Positions 1 to 4,467 of a stretch of DNA of 5,304 nt are shown here, one piece after another (the first letter of the stretch is position 1; the number at the start of each line of letters is the position of its first letter). The position numbers and the translations under genes were made by a program. The notes under the pieces were generated by a model. It was not told the origin of the DNA, did no database searches, and saw only the letters and a program-made list of their open reading frames with translations. The stretch is from Candidatus Methanoperedens sp. GTDB lineage: Archaea > Halobacteriota > Methanosarcinia > Methanosarcinales > Methanoperedenaceae. The stretch covers positions 1 to 5,304 of the forward strand of contig JAHFCV010000111.1 in assembly GCA_023249275.1 (NCBI GenBank). The letters run 5' to 3'.

Positions 1-1035
1 CACGGGGACTTCAATTAACGGTCCCACCACAGCAGCAAAAGCCTCGCCGGAACCTATCCCGAAAACCGCAACAGCCACAGCAATCGCAAGTTCGAAGTTG
101 TTGCTCGCTGCTGTGAATGCAAGGGTTGTGGAATGCTCATAGGAAAAACCAAGCCTGTAGGACATGAATAAGGATATGCTAAACATTATTATAAAATAAG
201 CAAGCAGAGGCAGAGCTATCCTGAAAACATCATGCGGGAGTGAAACGATTTTCTCTCCTTTTAAGGAGAACATGACCACAATGGTAAAAAGCAAACCAAT
301 AAGCGCTGTCGGACCGAGTTTTCGCATAAACACATTATCATACCAATCCTTTCCCCTCTTTTTTAGCAAAACAGACCGCGTTACTATGCCAGCGATGAAC
401 GGAATTCCAAGATAGATGAATACTGCCCTTGCGACCTGTCCAATCGATATGTTTACAATCGCGCCTGCTCCCGCGCCTCCTATCCATGTCGATAGCACTG
501 TGATGAATACATACGCCAGCACCGAATAAAGCGCCACCTGGAATATGGAGTTCATGGCTACAAGTACGGCGCACAGGTCATTATCCCCGCCTGCCATCTG
601 GTTCCAGACAAGCACCATGGCTATACAGCGTGCAAGACCGATTATTATCAATCCTATGCGGTACTCCGGAAGGTCGGGGAGAAAGAGCCATGCAAGAGCG
701 AACATGAGAACGGGACCAATAATCCAGTTCTGGATAATAGATACGCTGAGGGCTTTTCCCTGTCTCTTCATTTTGGAAAGTTCTTCGTATTTCACGCCTG
801 CAAGCGGCGGGTACATCATCCAGATAAGCCCTATCGCAATTGGAAGGGAGACCTGTTCGATGCGAACTGCGTCAAGGATGGCTGAAATCTGCGGATATGC
901 AGCGCCGAGAATTATACCGCCTGCCATGGCAAGAAGAATCCAGAGGGTTAAAAGCCTGCCCAGTATGCCAAGACCGTTTTTACCCGTTCCTCCGCAGCAG
1001 CCTGTAGTTTCGTTCAAGTAATCGCCTATTCCCAT
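1..1035 (-). CDS. acr3: ACR3-family arsenite efflux permease (3' end cut by window)
   Basis: Exports arsenite, and in some members antimonite, across the cytoplasmic membrane using the membrane potential. The minus-strand frame is open from ATG at 1035 to the window edge (345 codons) and is strongly hydrophobic, consistent with the family's ten membrane helices. Family signatures are visible: WMMYPPLAGVKYEEL near residues 72-86, RCIAMVLVWNQMAGGDN near 136-152 with Cys137, and VGPLIEVPV at 337-345 with Glu342. The Cys and Glu match the pair reported essential in characterised Acr3 proteins. Full-length members run slightly past this point, so probably only some 15-25 residues are missing. The N-terminus carries a vicinal Cys pair (Cys13-Cys14). 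The start is chosen because the frame fits the family N-terminus; a purine-rich AAGGAAA lies upstream at 1052-1058 but is far from the ATG. No arsR or arsenate reductase is visible in the window. Confidence 0.95.
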   Translation of the reverse strand, partial: MGIGDYLNETTGCCGGTGKNGLGILGRLLTLWILLAMAGGIILGAAYPQISAILDAVRIEQVSLPIAIGLIWMMYPPLAGVKYEELSKMKRQGKALSVSIIQNWIIGPVLMFALAWLFLPDLPEYRIGLIIIGLARCIAMVLVWNQMAGGDNDLCAVLVAMNSIFQVALYSVLAYVFITVLSTWIGGAGAGAIVNISIGQVARAVFIYLGIPFIAGIVTRSVLLKKRGKDWYDNVFMRKLGPTALIGLLFTIVVMFSLKGEKIVSLPHDVFRIALPLLAYFIIMFSISLFMSYRLGFSYEHSTTLAFTAASNNFELAIAVAVAVFGIGSGEAFAAVVGPLIEVPV

Positions 1036-1056
1036 ATTTTATACAAATATTTTCCT

Positions 1057-1099
1057 TTAAGCCTTAACGTCCATGAAGACAATAAATATGCTGTTCGAA
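1057..1099 (-). promoter_or_regulatory. Candidate acr3 promoter and operator
   Basis: Reading the minus strand, a TATA-like CATATTTATTG lies at 1080-1090. It would place the transcript start near 1060, giving a leader of about 25 bases. Just upstream of that box is the dyad TTCGAA (1094-1099). At the predicted start site is an 11-base palindrome, TTAAG-C-CTTAA (1057-1067). Both dyads sit where an ArsR/SmtB-type repressor would act, but neither matches a consensus I can name. The operator role is inference. Confidence 0.3.
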
Positions 1100-1164
1100 T
1101 ATCAAGAAAAACTGATGTGACAATGGATTTTTTTAAATCGATAAATAATTCCCTATCACAATTC

Positions 1165-1171
1165 ATATATT
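1165..1171 (+). promoter_or_regulatory. TATA box for leaderless gene at 1193
   Basis: TATATT-type box (CATATATTC context) centred about 25 bases before the ATG at 1193. No Shine-Dalgarno sequence precedes that ATG, so transcription probably starts at or next to the start codon. A second TTTAAAT-like box at about 1131-1138 would instead give a leader of about 30 bases. Confidence 0.4.
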
Positions 1172-1192
1172 CCCTTCTGCTATTATACGTTC

Positions 1193-1495
1193 ATGGATAT
1201 CCGGCTTTCGCGCCCGTGCATCGATGACCCGTCCCGTTATATCGCAGAGTGCCATCTCGGAAAAAGACTGGATATGGAAAAGTTGTGTGAAGTTTTAAGA
1301 TGCGCCGGCGCAAAGGAGCTAAAGTGCTCGATAAAACTTGGCGTTGCGCGTTTTGAGCTTGAAGGAAGAAGCGTGATGCTGTACCAGAGCGGGCGCGTGG
1401 ATATCAGGAAAATCAGGAATACGGATGAAGCGCAAAACGTAATGGAAGTGGTAATGTCAATGGTGAAAGATGCCTTCAACGATATATCTTCTTAG
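1193..1495 (+). CDS. Hypothetical 100-residue protein, TBP-half-like fold
   Basis: No named function recognised. Residues 1-30 hold a PCIDDPSRY motif and a HLGKRLD turn. Residues 31-45 look like a helix rich in Leu and Cys (LCEVLRCAGAKELKC). Residues 46-95 read as strands followed by a long helix: KLGVARFELEG, SVMLYQSGRVDIRKI, then DEAQNVMEVVMSMVKDAF. This strand-strand-helix pattern with a central hydrophobic-x-S-G-x-V stretch resembles one repeat of the archaeal TATA-binding protein (known motif type: LIFSSGK followed by a helix with EEA). That comparison is inference from pattern, not a search. Three cysteines (Cys19, Cys32, Cys37, Cys45 region) could bind metal, though they lack a standard spacing. 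The ATG has no ribosome site, suggesting a leaderless transcript. The 3' end overlaps the opposing gene by 20 bases. Confidence 0.8.
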   Translation: MDIRLSRPCIDDPSRYIAECHLGKRLDMEKLCEVLRCAGAKELKCSIKLGVARFELEGRSVMLYQSGRVDIRKIRNTDEAQNVMEVVMSMVKDAFNDISS

Positions 1496-1793
1496 AGAAT
1501 TCCCCGATTGTATTGCTGGTTTTCTGGACAAGGGTATCCATCTTTTTATCAAGATGTTCTTCAACGCCTTTGATGTTTATCCTGATTGACCGCTCTTTTG
1601 CATCAAGGGTGGTTTCGAGTCTTCGTACCCTGTCGCTGAGCAGCAGTATCATTGCAGCAAGTGAACCTATGAGGAGCATGGCTGACAGGATTATAACCGA
1701 GTCAGAATTGCCAAGTCGTGTAAGCCATTTATAGGTCAATACTATTGAGGATAGTGTCATTACCACGGCAAGTGAAATTTCTTTTACGTCCAT
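1476..1793 (-). CDS. Small two-helix membrane protein with coiled-coil tail
   Basis: Unrecognised 105-residue protein. Two hydrophobic segments are clear, residues 6-24 (ISLAVVMTLSSIVLTY region) and 32-53 (SVIILSAMLLIGSLAAMILLL region), separated by a short polar turn (RLGNSD). Residues 54-105 are highly charged with heptad-like spacing of hydrophobics (VRRLETTLDAKERSI, then VEEHLDKKMDTLV), so a cytoplasmic coiled coil is likely. The start is well supported: AAGGTGG (1798-1804) lies four bases before the ATG. A TATA box is found upstream at 1825-1836. The gene converges on the 1193-1495 gene with a 20-base overlap of coding ends. The architecture suggests a membrane-anchored oligomeric scaffold, but nothing shown in the sequence assigns a role. 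Confidence 0.75.
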   Translation of the reverse strand: MDVKEISLAVVMTLSSIVLTYKWLTRLGNSDSVIILSAMLLIGSLAAMILLLSDRVRRLETTLDAKERSIRINIKGVEEHLDKKMDTLVQKTSNTIGEFSKKIYR

Positions 1794-1824
1794 TTAACCA
1801 CCTTTTAATTAGCAATATTCTTCT

Positions 1825-1836
1825 CGATATATATAG
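1825..1836 (-). promoter_or_regulatory. TATA box for the gene at 1476-1793
   Basis: On the minus strand CTATATATATCG lies between the tRNA 3' end and the start codon at 1793. It predicts a transcript start near 1805 and a short leader that just contains the AAGGTGG ribosome site. The gene thus seems to have its own promoter rather than being read only from the tRNA. Confidence 0.45.
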
Positions 1837-1854
1837 GTTTAGTTTTGGGGGATA

Positions 1855-1928
1855 TGGGCCCGCTGAGAATCGAACTCAGGATCTCCGCTGTGTGAGAGCG
1901 ACGTCATAGCCGACTAGACCACGAGCCC
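1855..1928 (-). tRNA. tRNA-Val (anticodon CAC)
   Basis: All four arms can be folded on the minus strand. The acceptor stem GGGCTCG pairs with CGGGCCC with one G-U pair. The anticodon stem TCGCT/AGCGG encloses the loop CTCACAC, giving anticodon CAC (1892-1894), which reads the valine codon GUG. The T arm CTGAG-TTCGAAT-CTCAG is perfect. The discriminator base is A (1855) and CCA is not encoded, so it must be added after transcription. No intron is present. TATA-like sequences upstream at 1971-1980 and 1981-1990 (minus strand) could drive it. Confidence 0.97.
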
Positions 1929-1970
1929 AGTGATGGCTGTTTGATAGTATGTATTGCTAATAAGAGTTTG

Positions 1971-1990
1971 CATTTTAAGTGTTATATATC
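1971..1990 (-). promoter_or_regulatory. Candidate promoter of tRNA-Val
   Basis: Two adjacent AT-rich boxes on the minus strand, GATATATAAC (1981-1990) and ACTTAAAATG (1971-1980), lie 43 to 62 bases before the mature tRNA 5' end. Either would start a precursor with a 5' leader of roughly 20-35 bases. Which one is used cannot be told from sequence. Confidence 0.35.
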
Positions 1991-2020
1991 CAAGAACACG
2001 ACATTCCCGTGAATTTACCG

Positions 2021-2371
2021 TTAATGTTTTTTTATTTCTGCCTCTATATGGACAAGAATATCGGTTAGATTTACGTCAATGCTCGGCATGACCTGGTTTC
2101 CCTCATGGACGTGATGTGGAAAATTGGGCAGGTCTTTGTGGTGCGGCGCATTATCCCATCGTTTGACCAATTTGCCTTTTATTTGCCAATGATACGAATA
2201 TTCTCGCCAGCCTTCACCAGTAGCTTCAGATACGTATAAAATAGAGCCATCTCTAAGCGTTGCGTTTGCTTTAATCATCTCGACATCAGGCTCAATCAGG
2301 GTTTTTGAAATTCGCAGTTCTGCGACGATACTATGGCTTCTGAGAAGGGTTATAGTTCTGGCTACAACCAT
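2021..2371 (-). CDS. TumE/DUF6516-like toxin of a toxin-antitoxin pair
   Basis: A 116-residue protein with the hallmarks of the DUF6516 family, which databases name toxin-antitoxin system TumE family. Visible in order are DGS at 41-43, YSYHWQ at 58-63, RWDNAPHH at 71-78 and FPHHVH at 84-89, followed by a C-terminal helix (DILVHIEAEI). The dense conserved His, Trp and Asp residues look like an active site, but the reaction is not known to me. The length is normal for the family. The start is firm: GAGGAG (2380-2385) sits eight bases before the ATG, and the ATG overlaps the last ten bases of the upstream antitoxin-like gene in another frame. That overlap implies translational coupling, with the antitoxin made first, as is typical of these modules. 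Confidence 0.8.
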   Translation of the reverse strand: MVVARTITLLRSHSIVAELRISKTLIEPDVEMIKANATLRDGSILYVSEATGEGWREYSYHWQIKGKLVKRWDNAPHHKDLPNFPHHVHEGNQVMPSIDVNLTDILVHIEAEIKKH

Positions 2372-2679
2372 CGGGATAACTCCTCATGGACAGAATTCCA
2401 GTAAGAGTATGCCTTTGCGTATGCCTTCCATTCAATAAAGTCATCCCATTTTTCAAAATCCTCTTCCGTTGTGGTTTTTATCTGTTGGTCGAACTCTTCG
2501 AAAACAAGAGCATATTTTTTCTCGAATTCACGCATAGCGGATTCATATTCTTTCATTTTGGACAGGCTCAAATCGTGCACTATGTTTATCAGGGCTGATT
2601 TTTCATTTTTATATAAACCATGACGCACTAAACTTGAGATTGGATTCCACACGTCCTTGGGAATATCTAAGGTTTCCAT
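2362..2679 (-). CDS. Antitoxin-like protein, partner of the TumE-like gene
   Basis: A 105-residue protein encoded immediately upstream of, and overlapping, the TumE-like gene. Residues 1-40 (LDIPKDVWNPISSLVRHG, then KNEKSALINIVHDL) resemble a ribbon-helix-helix or similar small antitoxin domain: a short strand, then two helices. Residues 40-70 are charged and coiled-coil-like (KMKEYESAMREFEKKY). The C-terminus contains TEEDFEKWDDFIEWKAY, an acidic-aromatic segment of the kind that binds a toxin. Probably it neutralises the toxin and represses the operon; this is inference from operon order and length. The start ATG at 2679 has a weak GTGAT ribosome site (2684-2688) four bases away. The gene order antitoxin then toxin is standard. 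Confidence 0.72.
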   Translation of the reverse strand: METLDIPKDVWNPISSLVRHGLYKNEKSALINIVHDLSLSKMKEYESAMREFEKKYALVFEEFDQQIKTTTEEDFEKWDDFIEWKAYAKAYSYWNSVHEELSRWL

Positions 2680-2718
2680 TTAAATCACGACTATTAAAAT
2701 ACTGATTTACCTCTCGCT

Positions 2719-2728
2719 GTATAATACT
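2719..2728 (-). promoter_or_regulatory. Candidate TATA box of the toxin-antitoxin operon
   Basis: The minus strand reads AAAGCAAAGTATTATAC here, a TATA-like box preceded by a purine-rich BRE-like stretch. The transcript would start near 2698-2700, leaving a leader of about 20 bases with the GTGAT site. Confidence is limited because the whole gap is AT-rich. Confidence 0.35.
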
Positions 2729-2824
2729 TTGCTTTAGCCGATACTCTGATTTTTTGTGACAGCTCATGTAAAAATATTGTACCCATGGTAAAATTGTCAT
2801 TTTAATTCATCATCATACAAAACA

Positions 2825-2832
2825 TTTAAATA
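2825..2832 (+). promoter_or_regulatory. TATA box of the pilin operon
   Basis: TTTAAATA preceded by AAAACA is a near-ideal archaeal BRE/TATA pair. The predicted transcript start, 25-27 bases downstream, is near 2854-2856, directly before an ATG at 2857. It drives the DUF5371-like gene and the pilin, since no other promoter lies between them. Confidence 0.65.
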
Positions 2833-2838
2833 CCCTTA

Positions 2839-2850
2839 TCATTATAATGA
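2839..2850 (+). promoter_or_regulatory. Perfect 12-base palindrome, candidate operator
   Basis: TCATTATAATGA is its own reverse complement. It lies between the TATA box (2825-2832) and the predicted transcript start, where a bound protein would block the promoter. Small ribbon-helix-helix repressors typically bind such short palindromes, and the first full gene of the operon looks like one. Autoregulation is inference. Confidence 0.45.
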
Positions 2851-2856
2851 CATATC

Positions 2857-2898
2857 ATGGGAAGGAGATACTTGATGTGTGGTAAACCTTCTCGATAA
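2857..2898 (+). CDS. Possible leader peptide MGRRYLMCGKPSR (or 7-codon MCGKPSR)
   Basis: A tiny frame runs from ATG 2857 to TAA 2896-2898. The ATG at 2857 lies at the predicted transcript start and could be read leaderless. An internal in-frame ATG at 2875 lies seven bases after a strong GGAG (2864-2867, within GAAGGAGAT) and would give MCGKPSR. The TAA stop runs into the ribosome site of the next gene (TAAGGAG, 2896-2902), an arrangement that favours translational coupling or reinitiation. No similarity to a known leader peptide is recognised. The same ribosome site could alternatively serve a GTG at 2879, which would extend the next gene by ten residues. It could be chance. Confidence 0.3.
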   Translation: MGRRYLMCGKPSR

Positions 2899-2908
2899 GG
2901 AGATAATA

Positions 2909-3124
2909 ATGGCGAAAATAATGCATGTTCAAACAGTACTTATGGTGGAAGATATAGATGCCTTGAAAACCAAAACAGGCGAATCAAGCACCAAAGATGC
3001 TCTCGCCAAGGCAGTCTCGCATTATCTTGAGTGCGAATTCACGCACGTAGAGAATATGTGGGCAAAGAAACTTGAAAAGGCTGTTAAAAGGAGAACTAAA
3101 GATACATCCGAGGAGGAAAAATAG
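2909..3124 (+). CDS. DUF5371-like small protein, ribbon-helix-helix-like
   Basis: A 71-residue protein resembling the small DUF5371 family of methanogenic archaea. MAKIMHVQTVLMVEDIDALK fits a strand followed by a first helix. KTGESSTKDALAKAVSHYLEC (residues 22-42) fits a turn and second helix, the layout of a ribbon-helix-helix DNA-binding domain. The tail (WAKKLEKAVKRRTKDTSEEEK) is strongly charged. A DNA-binding role is inferred from the pattern. ATG at 2909 is chosen because AAGGAG (2897-2902) precedes it by six bases; a GTG at 2879 in the same frame would add ten residues with a poorer 11-base spacing. The stop TAG is separated from the pilin ATG by a single base, so the two are co-translated. 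Confidence 0.8.
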   Translation: MAKIMHVQTVLMVEDIDALKTKTGESSTKDALAKAVSHYLECEFTHVENMWAKKLEKAVKRRTKDTSEEEK

Positions 3125-3125
3125 T

Positions 3126-3626
3126 ATGAAATTTAGACAGAATGAAGAAGCAGTATCGCCTGTCATCGGCGTAATATTGATGGTGGCGATTACTGTAATA
3201 TTGGCAGCGGTTATAGCTGCGTTCGTATTTGGAATGGGAACACCGAAACAGGCGCCGCAGGCGAGCATAACAATAGTTTCAGCAACGACTACGGGAGGAG
3301 GTCCTATAACACTCAACCACGCAGGCGGGGATGCCATAGACCTTAGTAAAGTCAAGGCAATTATTGATGGAAACAGTACACAGCATAATATTATTAACGT
3401 TTTGAGTGCGAATGCAACAGGTACTCAGTTCTTTACGGCAGGAGATAACTTGGTGATATACGAAAAAGCACCGACAGGTCAATATGTTACGCTCAATGGC
3501 TATAATGTAACCATGGGCACTTCAACAACCAACTTCACGTTATCTACTGGTAAAGTGACAGTAACATTAATAGACACTGATTCCAGCCAGCAGATATCAA
3601 AAGTTACCGCTACTGTGGCTTCATAA
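3126..3626 (+). CDS. Archaeal type IV pilin (Pilin_N/DUF1628 family)
   Basis: A secreted 166-residue structural subunit of a type IV pilus-like surface filament. The N-terminus is diagnostic: a short charged leader MKFRQNEE, then AVSPVIGVILMVAITVILA and further hydrophobics to about residue 36. This is the class III signal peptide and assembly helix cut by a PibD/EppA-type prepilin peptidase near the EE/AVSP boundary. The rest is an extracellular beta-rich domain rich in Thr, Ser, Asn and Gly. It contains TLNHAGGDAIDLSKVKAII (62-80), a motif common in this family, and four N-glycosylation sequons (NST 83, NAT 96, NVT 127, NFT 136). The start is set by GGAGGA (3112-3117), eight bases before the ATG. 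An open extension upstream to 3072 lies inside the preceding gene and would bury the signal peptide. No peptidase, ATPase or platform gene is in the window. Confidence 0.92.
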   Translation: MKFRQNEEAVSPVIGVILMVAITVILAAVIAAFVFGMGTPKQAPQASITIVSATTTGGGPITLNHAGGDAIDLSKVKAIIDGNSTQHNIINVLSANATGTQFFTAGDNLVIYEKAPTGQYVTLNGYNVTMGTSTTNFTLSTGKVTVTLIDTDSSQQISKVTATVAS

Positions 3627-3635
3627 ATCAACCAT

Positions 3636-3662
3636 TGCCCCCTTTCCCTTTTTTCGGGGGCA
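3636..3662 (+). terminator. Hairpin with T-run after the pilin gene
   Basis: TGCCCCC (3636-3642) pairs with GGGGGCA (3656-3662), a perfect seven-bp GC-rich stem. The 13-base pyrimidine loop includes six consecutive T. It starts ten bases after the pilin stop. Archaeal RNA polymerase stops mainly at T-runs, so both the stem and the T-run could end or stabilise the pilin transcript. Confidence 0.6.
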
Positions 3663-3702
3663 TATTCTTGAAAGCATAGAATAAGAACACTCCATCACCA
3701 TC

Positions 3703-3730
3703 AGGCTTCCATCCAAACTGCCCGAAGCCT
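3703..3730 (+). repeat. Seven-bp inverted repeat upstream of the 3793 gene
   Basis: AGGCTTC (3703-3709) and GAAGCCT (3724-3730) are perfect complements with 14 bases between them. The dyad lies just before the predicted TATA box of the membrane protein gene. It could be an activator site or a second hairpin of read-through pilin RNA; the sequence does not decide. Confidence 0.4.
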
Positions 3731-3743
3731 TCAACAAAGGCAT

Positions 3744-3751
3744 GTTTAAAA
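3744..3751 (+). promoter_or_regulatory. Candidate TATA box for the gene at 3793
   Basis: GTTTAAAA lies about 46 bases before the ATG and predicts a transcript start near 3773. The leader would then contain AAAGGAAAGGATGA (about 3774-3787), whose GGATGA lies five bases before the ATG at 3793. Confidence 0.45.
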
Positions 3752-3792
3752 CAACAGTGAAAACGGTAGATACAAAGGAAAGGATGATTTAA

Positions 3793-4155
3793 ATGCAATT
3801 AACTGAATTTTTCAAGATTTTCCTGGAGGTGTACACAGCAGGAGCTGCATTCGTACTAATCTTCCTCATAGGGCAGATTATTTACATGATGCACAGGGTA
3901 GACAAATCTTTGTTTAAGGCTAAACTGTTCCTCAACGAATCCATCATGCAACGCACATGGACATTTATCTCGATTGCAGGTGCGGCGTTTGCCGTGAATA
4001 CACTTATCAAGTTCACTGTAACCATTACAGCATGGGGTAAAGCCCTGGAAAACTTCTACCTGTTTGAAATAACCCAGTTTATATTCATTATATCCTTCAT
4101 CATGGCGGTCTATAACTGGTATGTGTTCATAGGCAGCTTTGTAAGTAAGAGATAG
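3793..4155 (+). CDS. Three-helix integral membrane protein, unknown function
   Basis: Unrecognised 120-residue protein. Three hydrophobic segments are visible: residues about 10-32 (FLEVYTAGAAFVLIFLIGQII), 56-79 (WTFISIAGAAFAVNTLI and on), and 90-114 (LFEITQFIFIISFIMAVYNWY). Between helices 1 and 2 is a basic-polar loop (HRVDKSLFKAKLFLNES), and the C-terminus ends VSKR. By the positive-inside rule that loop and the C-terminus would face the cytoplasm, which places the N-terminus outside. GGATGA five bases before the ATG supports the start. It follows the pilin gene by 166 bases in the same direction but has its own likely promoter and a hairpin in between, so a role in the pilus is only a possibility from position. 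Confidence 0.75.
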   Translation: MQLTEFFKIFLEVYTAGAAFVLIFLIGQIIYMMHRVDKSLFKAKLFLNESIMQRTWTFISIAGAAFAVNTLIKFTVTITAWGKALENFYLFEITQFIFIISFIMAVYNWYVFIGSFVSKR

Positions 4156-4214
4156 CCTTTTCATTTTTTTTGAGATTGTAAAATCATTTGGTGAAGTTAA
4201 AATAAAAAGCGAAA

Positions 4215-4279
4215 TAGCCACCGAGACACGGAGGGCACAGAGCCATTATTTCTCTGTGTTCTCCGCGCCTCCGTGGCTA
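4215..4279. repeat. Imperfect 28-bp hairpin repeat, copy 1
   Basis: Left arm 4215-4242 pairs with right arm 4252-4279 around a nine-base loop (ccattattt), with three mismatches and two G-T pairs. The left arm is made of short purine-rich units in near register (CACCGAGA, CACGGAGG, GCACAGAG). A hairpin of the same stem length and unit style lies at 4844-4911. Repeats of this style occur in many environmental bacterial and archaeal genomes as far as I recall, with no settled function. The arm order is opposite to copy 2: here the purine-rich strand comes first. Confidence 0.75.
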
Positions 4280-4335
4280 ATATTTTATGTCAAAAACCAA
4301 TTCTTTTTTATGTTTCTCCAATTTGGTATAAATCG

Positions 4336-4356
4336 AACACGGAGATGCGCACGGAT
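4336..4356. repeat. Degenerate fragment of the hairpin repeat
   Basis: AACACGGAGATGCGCACGGA-like sequence repeats the CACGGAG unit of the hairpin at 4215 and the spacing of about ten bases between CACGGA motifs, but lacks an opposing arm. It may be a decayed third copy. Short length makes this tentative. Confidence 0.35.
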
Positions 4357-4375
4357 TAAAATCAAATCATGAAAA

Positions 4376-4430
4376 CTGCATGCGCGCTGCTTTTTCAAGA
4401 GCCGAAGTCAGCAGGTAAGGCGCTATGCAG
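4376..4430. repeat. Two-part dyad upstream of the coiled-coil gene
   Basis: CTGCATGCGC (4376-4385) pairs with GCGCTATGCAG (4420-4430) with one bulged base. Inside it CTGCT (4387-4391) pairs with AGCAG (4410-4414). The structure ends just before the TATA box of the 4468 gene. It could be a large operator, a decayed repeat or a small structured RNA; nothing selects one. Confidence 0.35.
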
Positions 4431-4433
4431 CAA

Positions 4434-4442
4434 AGTTTTAAG
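4434..4442 (+). promoter_or_regulatory. TATA box for leaderless gene at 4468
   Basis: AGTTTTAAG preceded by GCAA is centred about 29 bases before the ATG at 4468. No ribosome site is present before that ATG, so the transcript probably begins at or within a few bases of the start codon. Confidence 0.45.
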
Positions 4443-4467
4443 TAGAATTCCATCGGTATAGTATGAT

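Larger units (their letters stand above)
4156..4467. other. Gene-free stretch with structured repeats
   Basis: No convincing coding frame. A T-run (4163-4171 region) after the membrane protein stop may end its transcript. The stretch then holds a 28-bp imperfect hairpin (4215-4279), a degenerate related fragment (about 4336-4356), another dyad (4376-4430), and the TATA box of the next gene. Confidence 0.6.

Noticed and set aside
338..574. Open frame on the minus strand inside acr3
   Set aside because: It is an out-of-frame shadow of the clear ACR3 coding region and its translation has no recognisable pattern.
545..1021. 158-codon open frame on the plus strand opposite acr3
   Set aside because: Antisense shadow of a well-conserved permease; Pro/Arg-rich product without domain features.
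1855..2020. tRNA used as an attachment site for an integrated element
   Set aside because: No duplicate of the tRNA 3' end and no integrase is seen in the window.
2757..2799. TGACA...TGTCA and TACC-CAT-GGTA dyads in the divergent gap
   Set aside because: Arms are four to five bases; at this AT content such short dyads are expected by chance.
2609..2800. 63-codon minus-strand frame starting at 2800
   Set aside because: It overlaps the start of the antitoxin-like gene in another frame, lacks a ribosome site and has no family resemblance.
3072..3125. Longer pilin start at 3072
   Set aside because: It would put 18 charged residues before the signal peptide and ignores the ribosome site GGAGGA at 3112-3117.
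2984..3355. 123-codon hydrophobic frame antisense to the pilin
   Set aside because: Its hydrophobicity mirrors the pilin signal helix read on the other strand; the pilin is certain.
3856..4221. 121-codon frame antisense to the three-helix protein
   Set aside because: The plus-strand frame has a ribosome site and clear membrane helices; the antisense frame runs into the hairpin repeat.
4215..4356. CRISPR-like array from repeated CACGGAG units
   Set aside because: Units are 8-10 bases, contiguous and without unique spacers of constant length; the region folds as a hairpin.
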